From contig JAIRPK010000065.1 of NCBI GenBank assembly GCA_031257015.1, positions 36,787 to 100,786 of the forward strand: a DNA stretch of 64,000 nucleotides, written 5' to 3'. Below the pieces are notes generated by a model. That model was not told the DNA's origin. It searched no databases and was given only the letters and a program-made list of their open reading frames with translations. The translations under genes and the position numbers were made by a program. Of this stretch, positions 45,365 to 54,370 are shown one piece after another (the stretch's first letter is position 1; every line of letters begins with the position of its first letter). This DNA comes from Tannerellaceae bacterium. GTDB lineage: Bacteria; Bacteroidota; Bacteroidia; Bacteroidales; Tannerellaceae.

Positions 45365-46162
45365 ATGCAGCAGAATCCCCTCTTCACATCCAGGCGCACG
45401 CTTGTCGGCAGCCTCCTGCTGTACATTTCAACGCTGGCGGCGCAAGCAGCTCTTCTTGCTTTCTACGGTGAGCCGGGTATCCTCATCGCCTTCGTTGATG
45501 CCGGCATTTTCATCAGTCTTCTTGCTGCCGGAGGGATAGCCACATTCTTTTTCTTCGCATACCTGCGTGTCTGGCAGGCACAAGCTGTCGCCTCGTTCAC
45601 CATAATTGTTCTCTGCCTCTGCGTATGTTTTGCCGCTGTTGTTCTCGCCGGACTCGAAAGCGTAGAGGGTTTCCTTTGCACACTCCCGCTCCGTCTTCTC
45701 TGCGGGATAGCTTCCTGGACAATCCTCATGCTGTGGTATCGCATCCGCATATATGCCTCCGAGCAGCAGTCTAAAGAGGAGTTGTCTGTCATCGCTCCTG
45801 CTGTCGCTCCATCCGTTATCCCCCAGGTCGAATACCTTGACCGCATCTCCGTTAAAGATACCGGTCGCATTAACATCGTTCCGATCAAAGACGTTCTGTA
45901 CATTCTTGCCTGCGGCGACTATGTCACTCTCGTCACTCCCGCCGGTCAATTCATCAAGGAGCAAACGATGAAATACTTCGACACTCATCTTCCTCCGGGC
46001 GCCTTTGTCCGCATCCATCGTTCAACAATTGTTAATACGGAGCAGATTCTCCGTGTTGAACTTTTTGGAAAAGACAACTACAACGTCCGATTGAAGAATG
46101 GCGACAATCTCCGCGCCAGCCTCGCCGGATACCGTCTCCTGAAGGAACGGCTTAATCTTTAG
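45365..46162 (+). CDS. Membrane-anchored LytTR-family DNA-binding regulator
   Basis: A 265-residue protein with four hydrophobic segments in the first 125 residues (LVGSLLLYISTLAAQAALLAF, IAFVDAGIFISLLAAGGIATF, AVASFTIIVLCLCVCFAAVV, LRLLCGIASWTILMLWY), a linker, then a LytTR domain at about 160-265: GRINIVPIKDVLYILACGDYV, GAFVRIHRSTIVNTEQI, LFGKDNYNVRLKNGDNLRAS and YRLLKERL. It has no receiver domain, so a signal presumably reaches it through the membrane part or its LiaF-like neighbour (inference). This architecture is known in Bacteroidota. Confidence 0.88.
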   Translation: MQQNPLFTSRRTLVGSLLLYISTLAAQAALLAFYGEPGILIAFVDAGIFISLLAAGGIATFFFFAYLRVWQAQAVASFTIIVLCLCVCFAAVVLAGLESVEGFLCTLPLRLLCGIASWTILMLWYRIRIYASEQQSKEELSVIAPAVAPSVIPQVEYLDRISVKDTGRINIVPIKDVLYILACGDYVTLVTPAGQFIKEQTMKYFDTHLPPGAFVRIHRSTIVNTEQILRVELFGKDNYNVRLKNGDNLRASLAGYRLLKERLNL

Positions 46163-46337
46163 CCATCATGTTGCTTGTCTGCACGTCGGAGTTTCAGCAA
46201 ACACAGTCCATTCACCGCTTAACCGATAAAAAATGATACATCTTGAAATGAACCTCGTCAAAAAGCTTGTTGTCAAGTTTTGCTTCTTCTGTTTTCAGAT
46301 GGCTCCGGATTAATATTCTGTTCTGAATATCTCGTTT

Positions 46338-47192
46338 GATGCTCCGAGTGTTTCACGAGATGCTCCGAGTGTCTCACGAGACGTTCCGAGCGTCTCATGA
46401 GATGTTCGGAGCGTTTCACGAGACGTTCTGAGCGTTTCACGAGATGCTCCGAGTGTTTCACGAGATGCTCCGAGTGTCTCACGAGATGTTCCGAGTGTCT
46501 CACGAGATGCTCCGAGCGTCTCACTAGACGTTCGGAGCGTTTCACAAGATGCTCCAAGCGTTTCACGAGATGTTCCGAGTTTTTCGCGAGATGCTCCGAG
46601 CATTTCACGAGACGTTCCGAGCGTTTCACGAGATGTTTCGAGCGTTTCACGAGACGTTCTGAGCGTTTCACGAGACGTTCTGAGCGTTTCACGAGATGTT
46701 CGGAGTGTCTCACGAGATGCTCCAAGTGTTTCACGAGACGTTCAGAGCGTTTCACGAGATGCTCAGAGCGTTTCACGAGATGTTCCGAGCGTCTCACGAG
46801 ATGTTCGGAGTGTCTCACTAGACGTTCGGAGCGTTTCACGAGATGTTCGGAGTGTCTCACGAGACGCTCCAAGTGTTTCACGAGACGTTCGGAGCGTTTC
46901 ACGAGATGCTCCGAGTGTTTCACGAGACGTTCTGAGCGTTTCACGAGATGCTCCGAGTGTTTCACGAGATGCTCCGAGCGTCTCACGAGATGTTCCAAGC
47001 GTCTCACGAGATGCTCCGAGCGTTTCACGAGATGCTCCGAGCGTTTCACGAGATGTTCCGAGTGTCTCACGAGATGCTCCGAGTGTTTCACTAGACGTTC
47101 GGAGCGTCTCACGAGATGCTCCGAGTGTCTCACGAGATGCTCCGAGTGTCTCACGAGATGCTCCGAGTGTTTCACGAGACGTTCCGAGCGTC
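46338..47192. repeat. 21-bp palindromic repeat array, family A variant, 41 units
   Basis: The unit start GAYG recurs from 46338 to 47178, a distance of 840 = 40 x 21 bases, so there is no net insertion or deletion across 41 units despite many substitutions. The consensus is GAYGYTCnGAGYGTYTCACG plus A. Two overlapping inverted repeats are present: GYTCnGAGY and YGTYTCACGAGAYG. Variation is almost all C/T on the plus strand at positions facing a G. Frames are open on both strands (300 codons minus, 274 plus) as a by-product of the 21-bp period. The array lies between the convergent ends of the LytTR gene and susD. Outside it, 46,163-46,337 holds nothing recognised. Confidence 0.95.
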
Positions 47193-47470
47193 AAGGTAGA
47201 TGTTTTTGGGGGCTTGCTTGAAGTTGGGAGCTTTTTTGAAATAGAAAATGCCGGCTAACTATTTTTTGTTTTTGTCATGCAAGCTGTAAAAAGCATTTCA
47301 TGTAATAATTCTGTTTGGAGCCGGACAGCAATGAGCTTGTTCATGTCGCCGGGCGTCTCTTTTATGGAAATAGTCGGATTGTTTCGCACTTTGGTTAATA
47401 TATTCGCCAGCTTTGTAAAGCTATTTCAGAAAGTTGATTTTCGGAGAACGTCGAAAATCTGTAATTAAAT
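47193..47470. other. Spacer between the 41-unit array and the susD terminator
   Basis: There is a 63-codon frame at 47277-47468 (MQAVKSISCNNSVWSRTAMS) with no family match. Its 5' end overlaps the segment resembling 40661-40706. I do not consider it a supported gene. Confidence 0.3.
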
Positions 47471-47500
47471 AAGGCACGAAGGTATACTCCTTCGTGCCTT
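47471..47500 (-). terminator. Terminator of the second sus locus
   Basis: The perfect 12-bp arms AAGGCACGAAGG and CCTTCGTGCCTT enclose TATACT (the sequence on the minus strand is equivalent) and lie 32 bp after the susD stop at 47533. On the minus strand the T tract is short (ATTTAATT). Confidence 0.8.
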
Positions 47501-47532
47501 TGCATTTATTTCTAATTGATTTTGCAGGGATG

Positions 47533-49131
47533 TTAATACCCTGTATTCTGTTTTAGCTTGCCGTTGGCTTTAACAACGTCGTCGGGATTGTAAGGCATGA
47601 CGATGTGCACGGCGGGGTTGAAGTTGCGCGTGCCGGAGCCTTCGTAGTCAACTGTTGCTTCTGTCCATGGGCTGTCGGGGTTGGCGCGGTCTTCGTAGTT
47701 ACGCACTTTTTTGGGTGCGCGGAGGGCGTCCCAGTCTTCCCAGCGTTTCAAGTCCATGAAGCGGTCGGTGTATTCGCAAGCAAGTTCGCAGCGGCGTTCG
47801 TGCTTGAGGTCGGCCATTGTTGCGTTTGAGTATTTATTGTCGCCCAGTCCGGCGCGGGCAGCGATGATGTTCAAAACCTTCGCCGCGTCTGCTCCCCTGT
47901 TCATCATGATGAGGGCTTCGGCTTTGAAGAGCAGGGCTTCGGCAAAGCGGAAGAGCGGTATGTTCAGGTCGGTGAATCCGTCGCTGTTTGATGATACGTA
48001 TGGCGAATGGCCAACGCCGGCATCGTCCACTTCGCCAAAGCGATAGGCGTCCATGTATTTGGCAAGCATGAATCCGGATTCAAGGTCGGACTCGGAATAG
48101 AAGCGTCGCGTCTCGCCGAAGAAAGTGAACTCGTCTCCATATTCGAGCATGGTGGGATAGCGGCGCTGGTCGCCTTCGACAAATTCGTTGCGAAGTCCGA
48201 GTGTGGGCTTGAAGTATCCCCAGCCGTTTATTCGTCCCCAGCCTTTGTTTTCGAGTGGCACGCAGGCGATATAGACGCCGGCGTTGGTTGCTGCCGAGCA
48301 GTTGATTGACCAGATATGCTCCGAATCCCAGTTGTGGGCGATTGTGAATACGTCGGAGTATTTGTCTATCAGTTTGCATTGGCCTTCGTTTGCGATGCGG
48401 TCGACAAGCGCGGGTATCAGTTCCCATTTAGACTTGTCGTGCTGCGCCCAGTAAGCGTAGGTTTTCACCATGTAAGCCCATGCAGCGGCACGGTGCGCCC
48501 GTCCGTAGTCGGCTTCGGAATAGTCTCTGAAGAACGGAAGGAGTTCGGCAGCCTTTTCAAGGTCTTCGATGATGAGGGCATAGTTGTCCATTACCGTTGC
48601 TCGCTGCTGTGGCGTTCCGTAAGCATAATTCTCGTAGTCTTCGTAGCGGTCGAAGGGTACGCCGTTGTCGGCGCGTCCGTAGCGATATGCCCAGAAGAAA
48701 TGGCAGAAGGCACGCATGAAATAGGCTTCGCCGAGGGTGCGGTTCTCGATGGCCGAGCGGCTGCTCTTTCTCAACAGGCTGGCGACAACCCAGTTTGCGG
48801 ACGAGAGGGAGTTGGCCAGCTGCTCGTTGAAGCCGTTCACTTCGCGGCCTTCGTAGGTGAAGTTCACAAGGCGATACAGCTCGGCGCTTCGTGTGCGTCC
48901 GTAAATCATGTCGTCGCCGCCGCCGGCAATCTCGTACATGAAACTGCGGCCAAAGCCTTCGTCGGCGGAGTTGAATATGTTGGCATAGACCGATGCGATT
49001 GCTGCCTTTGCGTCCTCGTCCGTCTGGAAGAAGTTATCCTCCGACAGCTGCTTGTCCGGCGTAAAGCTCAGCCAGTCCGTGCAGGAGGCGAGCATCATTG
49101 CTATTGCAATGTATAAAGCATACTTTTTCAT
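47533..49131 (-). CDS. SusD/RagB family lipoprotein, second tandem copy
   Basis: Surface nutrient-binding lipoprotein of 532 residues. Signal MKKYALYIAIAMMLASC (lipobox LASC), then TDWLSFTPDKQLSEDNFFQ. The RagB/SusD core includes NRTLGEAYFMRAFCHFFWAY, GRAHRAAAWAYMVKTYAYWA, LFRFAEALLFKAEALIMMNR and RCELACEYTDRFMDLKRWED, ending at KLKQNTGY. It is nearly the same protein as the gene at 49192-50808: long identical stretches are found in the middle and C-terminal thirds, with differences gathered in the first 110 residues, the loop around residue 330-360 and the acidic segment near residue 500. Only 60 bp separate the copies. This points to a tandem duplication followed by change in ligand-facing loops (inference). 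Confidence 0.93.
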   Translation of the reverse strand: MKKYALYIAIAMMLASCTDWLSFTPDKQLSEDNFFQTDEDAKAAIASVYANIFNSADEGFGRSFMYEIAGGGDDMIYGRTRSAELYRLVNFTYEGREVNGFNEQLANSLSSANWVVASLLRKSSRSAIENRTLGEAYFMRAFCHFFWAYRYGRADNGVPFDRYEDYENYAYGTPQQRATVMDNYALIIEDLEKAAELLPFFRDYSEADYGRAHRAAAWAYMVKTYAYWAQHDKSKWELIPALVDRIANEGQCKLIDKYSDVFTIAHNWDSEHIWSINCSAATNAGVYIACVPLENKGWGRINGWGYFKPTLGLRNEFVEGDQRRYPTMLEYGDEFTFFGETRRFYSESDLESGFMLAKYMDAYRFGEVDDAGVGHSPYVSSNSDGFTDLNIPLFRFAEALLFKAEALIMMNRGADAAKVLNIIAARAGLGDNKYSNATMADLKHERRCELACEYTDRFMDLKRWEDWDALRAPKKVRNYEDRANPDSPWTEATVDYEGSGTRNFNPAVHIVMPYNPDDVVKANGKLKQNTGY

Positions 49132-49191
49132 TGTGTTTAGTATTTTTTATGCAGTGGCGAGTTTGGTACCCGCCACTGCATCATTATTATA

Positions 49192-50808
49192 TCAATATCC
49201 CGGATTCTGTTTCAGCCTGCCGTTGGCTTTAACAACGTCGTCGGGGTTGTAGGGCATGACGATGTTGACGGCGGGATTGAACTCGCGTGTGCCGTCTTCA
49301 TTCGTATTTTCCCATGTTACCGTCATTTCCGTCCAAGGGCTGTCGGGGTTACTGCGTTCTTCGTGATGGCGAACTTTCTTGGGGGCGCGAAGGGCGTCCC
49401 AGTCTTCCCAGCGTTTCAAGTCCATGAAGCGGTCGGAGTATTCGCCTGCGAGTTCGCATCTGCGCTCGTGCTTTAGGTCGGCCATGGTTGCGTTCGAGTA
49501 TTTCTTGTCGCCCAGTCCGGCGCGGGCAGTGATGATGTTCAAAACCTTCGCCGCGTCTGCTCCCCTGTTCATCATGATGAGGGCTTCGGCTTTGAAAAGC
49601 AGGGCTTCGGCAAAGCGGAAGAGCGGTATGTTCAGGTCTGTATATCCGTCGTCGCTGCGTGATACGTATGGGGAAATGGCGGAGCCATTTTTATATTCCC
49701 CGTAGCGATATGGTTCGAAGTACTTGGCAAACATAAAGCCTGATTCGAGGTCGGATTCGGAATAATATCTCATCGTATCGCCGAAGTAGATGAACTCGTC
49801 GCCGTATTCAAACATGGTTGTTGCGCGTCGCTGGTCGCCTTCGACAAATTCGTTGCGAAGTCCGAGCGTGGGTTTGAAGAATCCCCAGCCGTTTATTCGT
49901 CCCCAGCCTGCGTTTTCAAGCACTGTACATGCTACGTAGACGCCGCCGCGTGTTTGCGAAGAGCAGTTGATTGACCAGATATGCTCCGAATCCCAGTTGT
50001 GGGCGATTGTGAATACGTCGGAGTATTTGTCTATCAGCTTGCATTGGCCTTCGGTTTCGATTTTGTCTACCAGAGCGGGTATCAGTTCCCATTTCGACTT
50101 GTCGTGCTGCGCCCAGTAAGCGTAGGTTTTAACCATGTATGCCCATGCTGCTGCGCGGTGCGCCCGTCCGTAGTCGGCTTCGGAATAGTCTCTGAAGAAC
50201 GGAAGGAGGTCGGCTGCCTTTTCGAGGTCTTCGATGATGAGGGCATAGTTTTCCGTTACCGATGCCCGTTGTTGCGGCGCTTCGTATGGATAATTCTCGT
50301 AGTCCTCGTAGCGGTCGAAGGGTACGCCCTGGTCTATTCTTCCGTAGCGGTAAGCCCAGTAGAGGTGGGAGAAGGCACGCATGAAATAGGCTTCGCCGAG
50401 GGTGCGGTTTTCGATAGCCGAGCGGGTTTGCTTTCTCAAAAGGCTGCTGATTACCCAGTTTGTTTGTGCAATGACTTGGTTCAGCTGTGAGTTGAAGCCG
50501 GTTATCTGTCCTTCGCGTCCGTCGTAGCGGAAGTTGCAGGTTTGATAGCCGATGCCTTCGGGTACGCGCCCGATGATCATGTCGTCGCCGCTTCCGGCAA
50601 TTTCGAACATAAAGCCGCGTCCGAATCCTTCGTCGGCGTCGCCGAATACGTAATGGTAGAATGTTGCTGTTGCTGCCTTTGCGTCGTCGTCGGTCTGGAA
50701 GAAGTTATCTGCCGACAGTTGTTTGTCCGGGGTAAAGCTCAGCCAGTCCGAGCAGGAGGCGAGCGTCATGGCGAGCGCCATCATTATATATATACTGTAC
50801 TTATTCAT
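49192..50808 (-). CDS. SusD/RagB family lipoprotein, first tandem copy
   Basis: A 538-residue lipoprotein with signal MNKYSIYIMMALAMTLASC, followed by SDWLSFTPDKQLSADNFFQ. The SusD-typical helices are the same as in the downstream copy (NRTLGEAYFMRAFSHLYWAY, GRAHRAAAWAYMVKTYAYWA, RCELAGEYSDRFMDLKRWED). It lies between susC (273 bp upstream, that gap containing a palindromic 23-bp array) and the second susD. With one SusC and two SusD proteins, the channel might pair with either lid. No substrate-processing enzyme is in this operon, so the nutrient is unknown. Confidence 0.93.
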   Translation of the reverse strand: MNKYSIYIMMALAMTLASCSDWLSFTPDKQLSADNFFQTDDDAKAATATFYHYVFGDADEGFGRGFMFEIAGSGDDMIIGRVPEGIGYQTCNFRYDGREGQITGFNSQLNQVIAQTNWVISSLLRKQTRSAIENRTLGEAYFMRAFSHLYWAYRYGRIDQGVPFDRYEDYENYPYEAPQQRASVTENYALIIEDLEKAADLLPFFRDYSEADYGRAHRAAAWAYMVKTYAYWAQHDKSKWELIPALVDKIETEGQCKLIDKYSDVFTIAHNWDSEHIWSINCSSQTRGGVYVACTVLENAGWGRINGWGFFKPTLGLRNEFVEGDQRRATTMFEYGDEFIYFGDTMRYYSESDLESGFMFAKYFEPYRYGEYKNGSAISPYVSRSDDGYTDLNIPLFRFAEALLFKAEALIMMNRGADAAKVLNIITARAGLGDKKYSNATMADLKHERRCELAGEYSDRFMDLKRWEDWDALRAPKKVRHHEERSNPDSPWTEMTVTWENTNEDGTREFNPAVNIVMPYNPDDVVKANGRLKQNPGY

Positions 50809-50850
50809 TTTAATTCTGTTTTATGGCGACTGTCCTGCGAGGCGCCTTCC

Positions 50851-50965
50851 GCGATCATGCACAGCCTGCTGTGGCGATCATACATAGCCTGCTGTGGCGG
50901 TCGTACACAGCCAGCTGTGTGTGTCATACACAGCCGGCTTTCACGATCATACACAGCGGGCGCCT
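50851..50965. repeat. 23-bp palindromic repeat array, family F, 5 units
   Basis: Five units of 23 bp sit inside the susC-susD spacer. The core CACAGCCTGCTGTG (a 6-2-6 palindrome) appears in unit 1, with variants CATAGCCTGCTGTG, CACAGCCAGCTGTG and CACAGCCGGCTTTC. The cores are preceded by GATCAT or GTCGTA. It lies within a transcribed operon, so in mRNA the units could form hairpins between the channel and lid genes. The rest of the 50,809-51,081 spacer shows nothing else. Confidence 0.88.
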
Positions 50966-51081
50966 TATGTAGGGGTGCAACGCATTGCGTCTCTACGGTG
51001 GCGTTGTGGCATATATTGCACGCGGGCGTTGTGGCGATGGGCGGGTATGCGCTTTCGGTCGGTCTCCGGTTCATAATTAAA

Positions 51082-54000
51082 TTAATAGGTGAGTTTTACG
51101 CTTAATGAGACTGTTCGCGGAACGGGGTATGAGCCGCCGTCCATTCCCTTGCCGCCTACTTCGGGATCCATTCCCGTGTATTTGGTGAAGGTGTAGAGGT
51201 TGTCTACGCCGAGGGTGAGGATGAGCGAACTCTTGCGGTCGTTGAAATACGTTGCCTTGCGGATGAGCGAGTTGGCGTCGTAGCTCAGCGATATGTTCTT
51301 GACGCGCAGGTAGGAACCGTCTTCGATGTACCAGTCGGAATTGGTAGAGAAGTTTTGGTTCGGGTCGTTAAGCGAGATGCGCGGGATGTCGTTCGTCTTC
51401 GGGTAGGCGTCGAGGATGCGATCCCAGCGGTTGAAGCTGGCTATTGCCTCGTTGAGCAGGGTGTATTTGGAGGCGTTGTATATGTCCGCGCCCTGTACGC
51501 CTTGGAGCATGAAGCTGAAGGTGAAGTTTTTCCATGTTGCTCCGGCTGTCAGCGCGTAGGTCAGGTCGGGGAAGTAGTTGCCCATATAGACGCGGTCGTT
51601 GTCGCCGATTTTGCCGTCGCCGTCCTGGTCGATAAACTTCAGGTCGCCTGCTTTTGCGTTGGGCTGGATGCGGTTGCCGTCTTTATCGACGTATGCTGCG
51701 GCTTCGGCATCGCTTTTGAATATACCGTCGGTTTTTACTAACCAGTAGGTGTACATTGGGTCGCCTTCTCGCGAGCGGAAGGGTGCGTGTGTGGCGCGGA
51801 AGGTGTCGCCCCATCGCCAGTCGTTCTTCTTGCCCGTTTGCGGATTGATTTCGCCTATGTCGGAAATCTTGTTGGTGAGCGTTGCCAGGTTGCCGCTGAC
51901 GAAGTAGGAGATGGCTCCGACTTTGTCGTTCCAGCCGGCGGTAAGCTCGATACCGGTATTGGTGATTTCGCCTGAATTGACCTGCGGCGGATTGAGGCCT
52001 GCATATTGGGGCAGTCCGATGGGCTGACTCTGAATCAGGTTATAGGTGCGCTTGTGGAAATAGTCGGCAGAGAGGGAGAGGCGGTTGCCGAGCAGTTCGA
52101 GGTCGATACCGCCATCGGTTTGTTCGGACGTTTCCCACGTGAGGTTGGCGTTATATGCTCCCGGAATGGTAACTGTATAGCCGATTTGCGGATTGTCGAT
52201 GCCGAAGGGTCCTCCGCGTCCGTTCAGTCGCCAGTATCCGATGCCCGGTCCGGGGCGTTGTCCCATCCAGCCGATTGAGCCGATGTTACCGACCAATCCC
52301 CAGCTTCCGCGCAGCTTGATTAAGTCCACGCCGTCAATCTTGGGCATGAAAGGTTCTTCGGATATTTTCCATGCGGCGGTAAAGCCGGGGAAGTCGCCGT
52401 ATTTCTTGCCCACCGGCAGTCGTCCGGCATAGTCGCGACGGAAGGAGGCGGTGAGGAAATAGCGGTTGTCGAAGCTGTACGATGCGCGTCCGATGAGGGA
52501 TACGTTGCGGTCGATGCCGACGGCGTCCTCCGGATTATTGTAGGCGCTTGCCGAGCCGAAGTAGGTAAGGTTGGGCGTTTCGAGATTGAATCCGCGTGCG
52601 CTTGCGCTGAAACCTGCTGCCGTGTTTTCCTGCGCTACGGTTGAGAGCAAGGCTCCGACGGTGTGCTTGCCGAAGGAGTTGTCGTAGTTCAGCGTGTTCT
52701 CTGTTTCCCAGTTCACTTCCCGTCCTGCGCCATACCTCAAGCTGTTGTCGTTGTTCGGCTTTCCGGGTTCAGGGATACGTGGAGTGAAGGTTTTCTCCCA
52801 GTTATAAGCGAGATAATAGGTAAAGCGGCTTGTGAAGCGCAGCCCCGGCACGATGTTGCTTATTTCGAGGAAGGTGTTGCTTCTGAACCGCAGCGGGAGC
52901 TTGTCCTGCCTGTCCGATACGAGTCCGCGCAATGGGTTCTGTATATCTCCGTAGATGTCGGCATAGTTGCTTCCGTACTGTTCTGCATACGCCGGGTCTT
53001 TGGGCGCTGTGCCTCCAAAGGTTCCGTCGGAATAGTAGGGGACGGCGCTACGCGGGAAGTAGAGCGCCCGGAGGATAACTCCGTTATAGGCGTCGCCCGT
53101 ATCCGCTCCACGACTTGAGGAGGTCGAGACATAAGCGTCCTCGCGAATCTTCACCCATTTGTTCAGCTTGTAATCGGCATTGTAGCGCAGCTGGTACTGT
53201 TCGTTGAACGTGCCGAGCAGCGTGCCTTCGTTCTTGTCGTAGTTGAACGAAAGGCGGTTGCTGAACTCTTCCGATCCTCCTTGCAGGGCAACGGTATGCC
53301 GCTGGTAACTACCGGTGCGGAAGATCACGTCCATCCAGTCTGTCCGCGTCTCTTTGATGTAGGGGTTCTTCGTTACGTCCCAGCCGGCCGGTACGTTCTG
53401 CCCTATCTCGCCGTATGAGAACTCGCGCAGCTTGCGCTGTTCTTCGATAGTGAGCGATTGCGGCAGGTTGGTAGCATTGCTGAAGCCGTAGTTGCCGTCG
53501 TAGCTGATGGAGGTTTTTCCTGCTTTCGCCTTCTTTGTGGTGATGAGGATAACTCCAGCCGAGCCGGACTGCGCACCGTAGATTGCGGCAGAGGCGGCAT
53601 CTTTCAGAACGACGACGGATTCTACTTCGTCGATGATGTAATTACCGTTCGGCACTCCGTCGACTACGACCAGAGCGCTCTCGCTTGCGCCATAGGAGCC
53701 GGTGCCGCGAATATTGATCTGTAACGCCTTTGACGGGTCGCCGCCATCGTTACGAATGGTAACGCCGGGGATTTGTCCCTGCAACATACCGCCGACTCCG
53801 TTCATGATCGGGCGATTCTTCACAATGTCCAGACGCTCGACCGTTCCGATGGACGCCGAGAGGTCGGCCTTGCGAGCCTGTGCGCCATAACCGAGCACGA
53901 CGACTTCGCCAAGCGTCTTGGTGTCCTCAACCAGACGGATAGTGATGGGCGTTTGAACGCCGACGAGAACTTCCTGCGTCGTATATCCGATGTAGGACAC

Positions 54001-54312
54001 AAGGAGTCTCGCGCCTTGAGGCACAGTAATGGAGAATTTCCCGTCGACGTCGGTAATTGTTCCGTTGGTCGTACCTTTCTCCATGATGTTAGCGCCGATG
54101 ATAGGTTCGCCGTTTTCGTCGAGAACCGTACCGGTTAAGCGCTTACCCTGCTGCTGGACGACAGGCGAGGGGCCTTCGTCTGCATACGCAACACTGAGCG
54201 AAAGACATGCAAGCAATGCTCCGCAGATGATCATTCGCGTCATACTTCTATACGCCGCGCAATTTTTATGCACAGCGCTTGACTTTAAGAAAAACATTCT
54301 TCTTTTAAACAT
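51082..54312 (-). CDS. SusC/RagA family TonB-linked outer-membrane protein
   Basis: A 1076-residue TonB-dependent channel. A long N-terminal region contains the hydrophobic signal MIICGALLACLSLSVAYA; a later ATG at 54243 (MTRMIICGALL) would give a more usual signal peptide and is an equally good start. The carboxypeptidase-like domain (LTGTVLDENGEPIIGANIME) is followed by the plug (VVVLGYGAQARKADLSASIG to GSAGVILITTKKA) and the barrel, with the C-terminal TVSLSVKLTY. It is first in an operon with two susD genes. It is only distantly similar to the SusC at 6.8 kb, so the two loci probably serve different nutrients. Confidence 0.94.
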   Translation of the reverse strand: MFKRRMFFLKSSAVHKNCAAYRSMTRMIICGALLACLSLSVAYADEGPSPVVQQQGKRLTGTVLDENGEPIIGANIMEKGTTNGTITDVDGKFSITVPQGARLLVSYIGYTTQEVLVGVQTPITIRLVEDTKTLGEVVVLGYGAQARKADLSASIGTVERLDIVKNRPIMNGVGGMLQGQIPGVTIRNDGGDPSKALQINIRGTGSYGASESALVVVDGVPNGNYIIDEVESVVVLKDAASAAIYGAQSGSAGVILITTKKAKAGKTSISYDGNYGFSNATNLPQSLTIEEQRKLREFSYGEIGQNVPAGWDVTKNPYIKETRTDWMDVIFRTGSYQRHTVALQGGSEEFSNRLSFNYDKNEGTLLGTFNEQYQLRYNADYKLNKWVKIREDAYVSTSSSRGADTGDAYNGVILRALYFPRSAVPYYSDGTFGGTAPKDPAYAEQYGSNYADIYGDIQNPLRGLVSDRQDKLPLRFRSNTFLEISNIVPGLRFTSRFTYYLAYNWEKTFTPRIPEPGKPNNDNSLRYGAGREVNWETENTLNYDNSFGKHTVGALLSTVAQENTAAGFSASARGFNLETPNLTYFGSASAYNNPEDAVGIDRNVSLIGRASYSFDNRYFLTASFRRDYAGRLPVGKKYGDFPGFTAAWKISEEPFMPKIDGVDLIKLRGSWGLVGNIGSIGWMGQRPGPGIGYWRLNGRGGPFGIDNPQIGYTVTIPGAYNANLTWETSEQTDGGIDLELLGNRLSLSADYFHKRTYNLIQSQPIGLPQYAGLNPPQVNSGEITNTGIELTAGWNDKVGAISYFVSGNLATLTNKISDIGEINPQTGKKNDWRWGDTFRATHAPFRSREGDPMYTYWLVKTDGIFKSDAEAAAYVDKDGNRIQPNAKAGDLKFIDQDGDGKIGDNDRVYMGNYFPDLTYALTAGATWKNFTFSFMLQGVQGADIYNASKYTLLNEAIASFNRWDRILDAYPKTNDIPRISLNDPNQNFSTNSDWYIEDGSYLRVKNISLSYDANSLIRKATYFNDRKSSLILTLGVDNLYTFTKYTGMDPEVGGKGMDGGSYPVPRTVSLSVKLTY

Positions 54313-54344
54313 AAACTGGTATTAATAGATTTTAAATAATAACC

Positions 54345-54370
54345 TTTCGGGAAAAACACAAATCCCGAAA
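54345..54370 (-). promoter_or_regulatory. Hairpin in the leader of the second susC
   Basis: The perfect 8-bp arms TTTCGGGA and TCCCGAAA enclose AAAAACACAA, 33 bp before the susC ATG at 54312. There is no T tract on the minus strand, so it is more likely a leader structure or operator than a terminator. No TAnnTTTG was found upstream on the minus strand. Confidence 0.45.
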
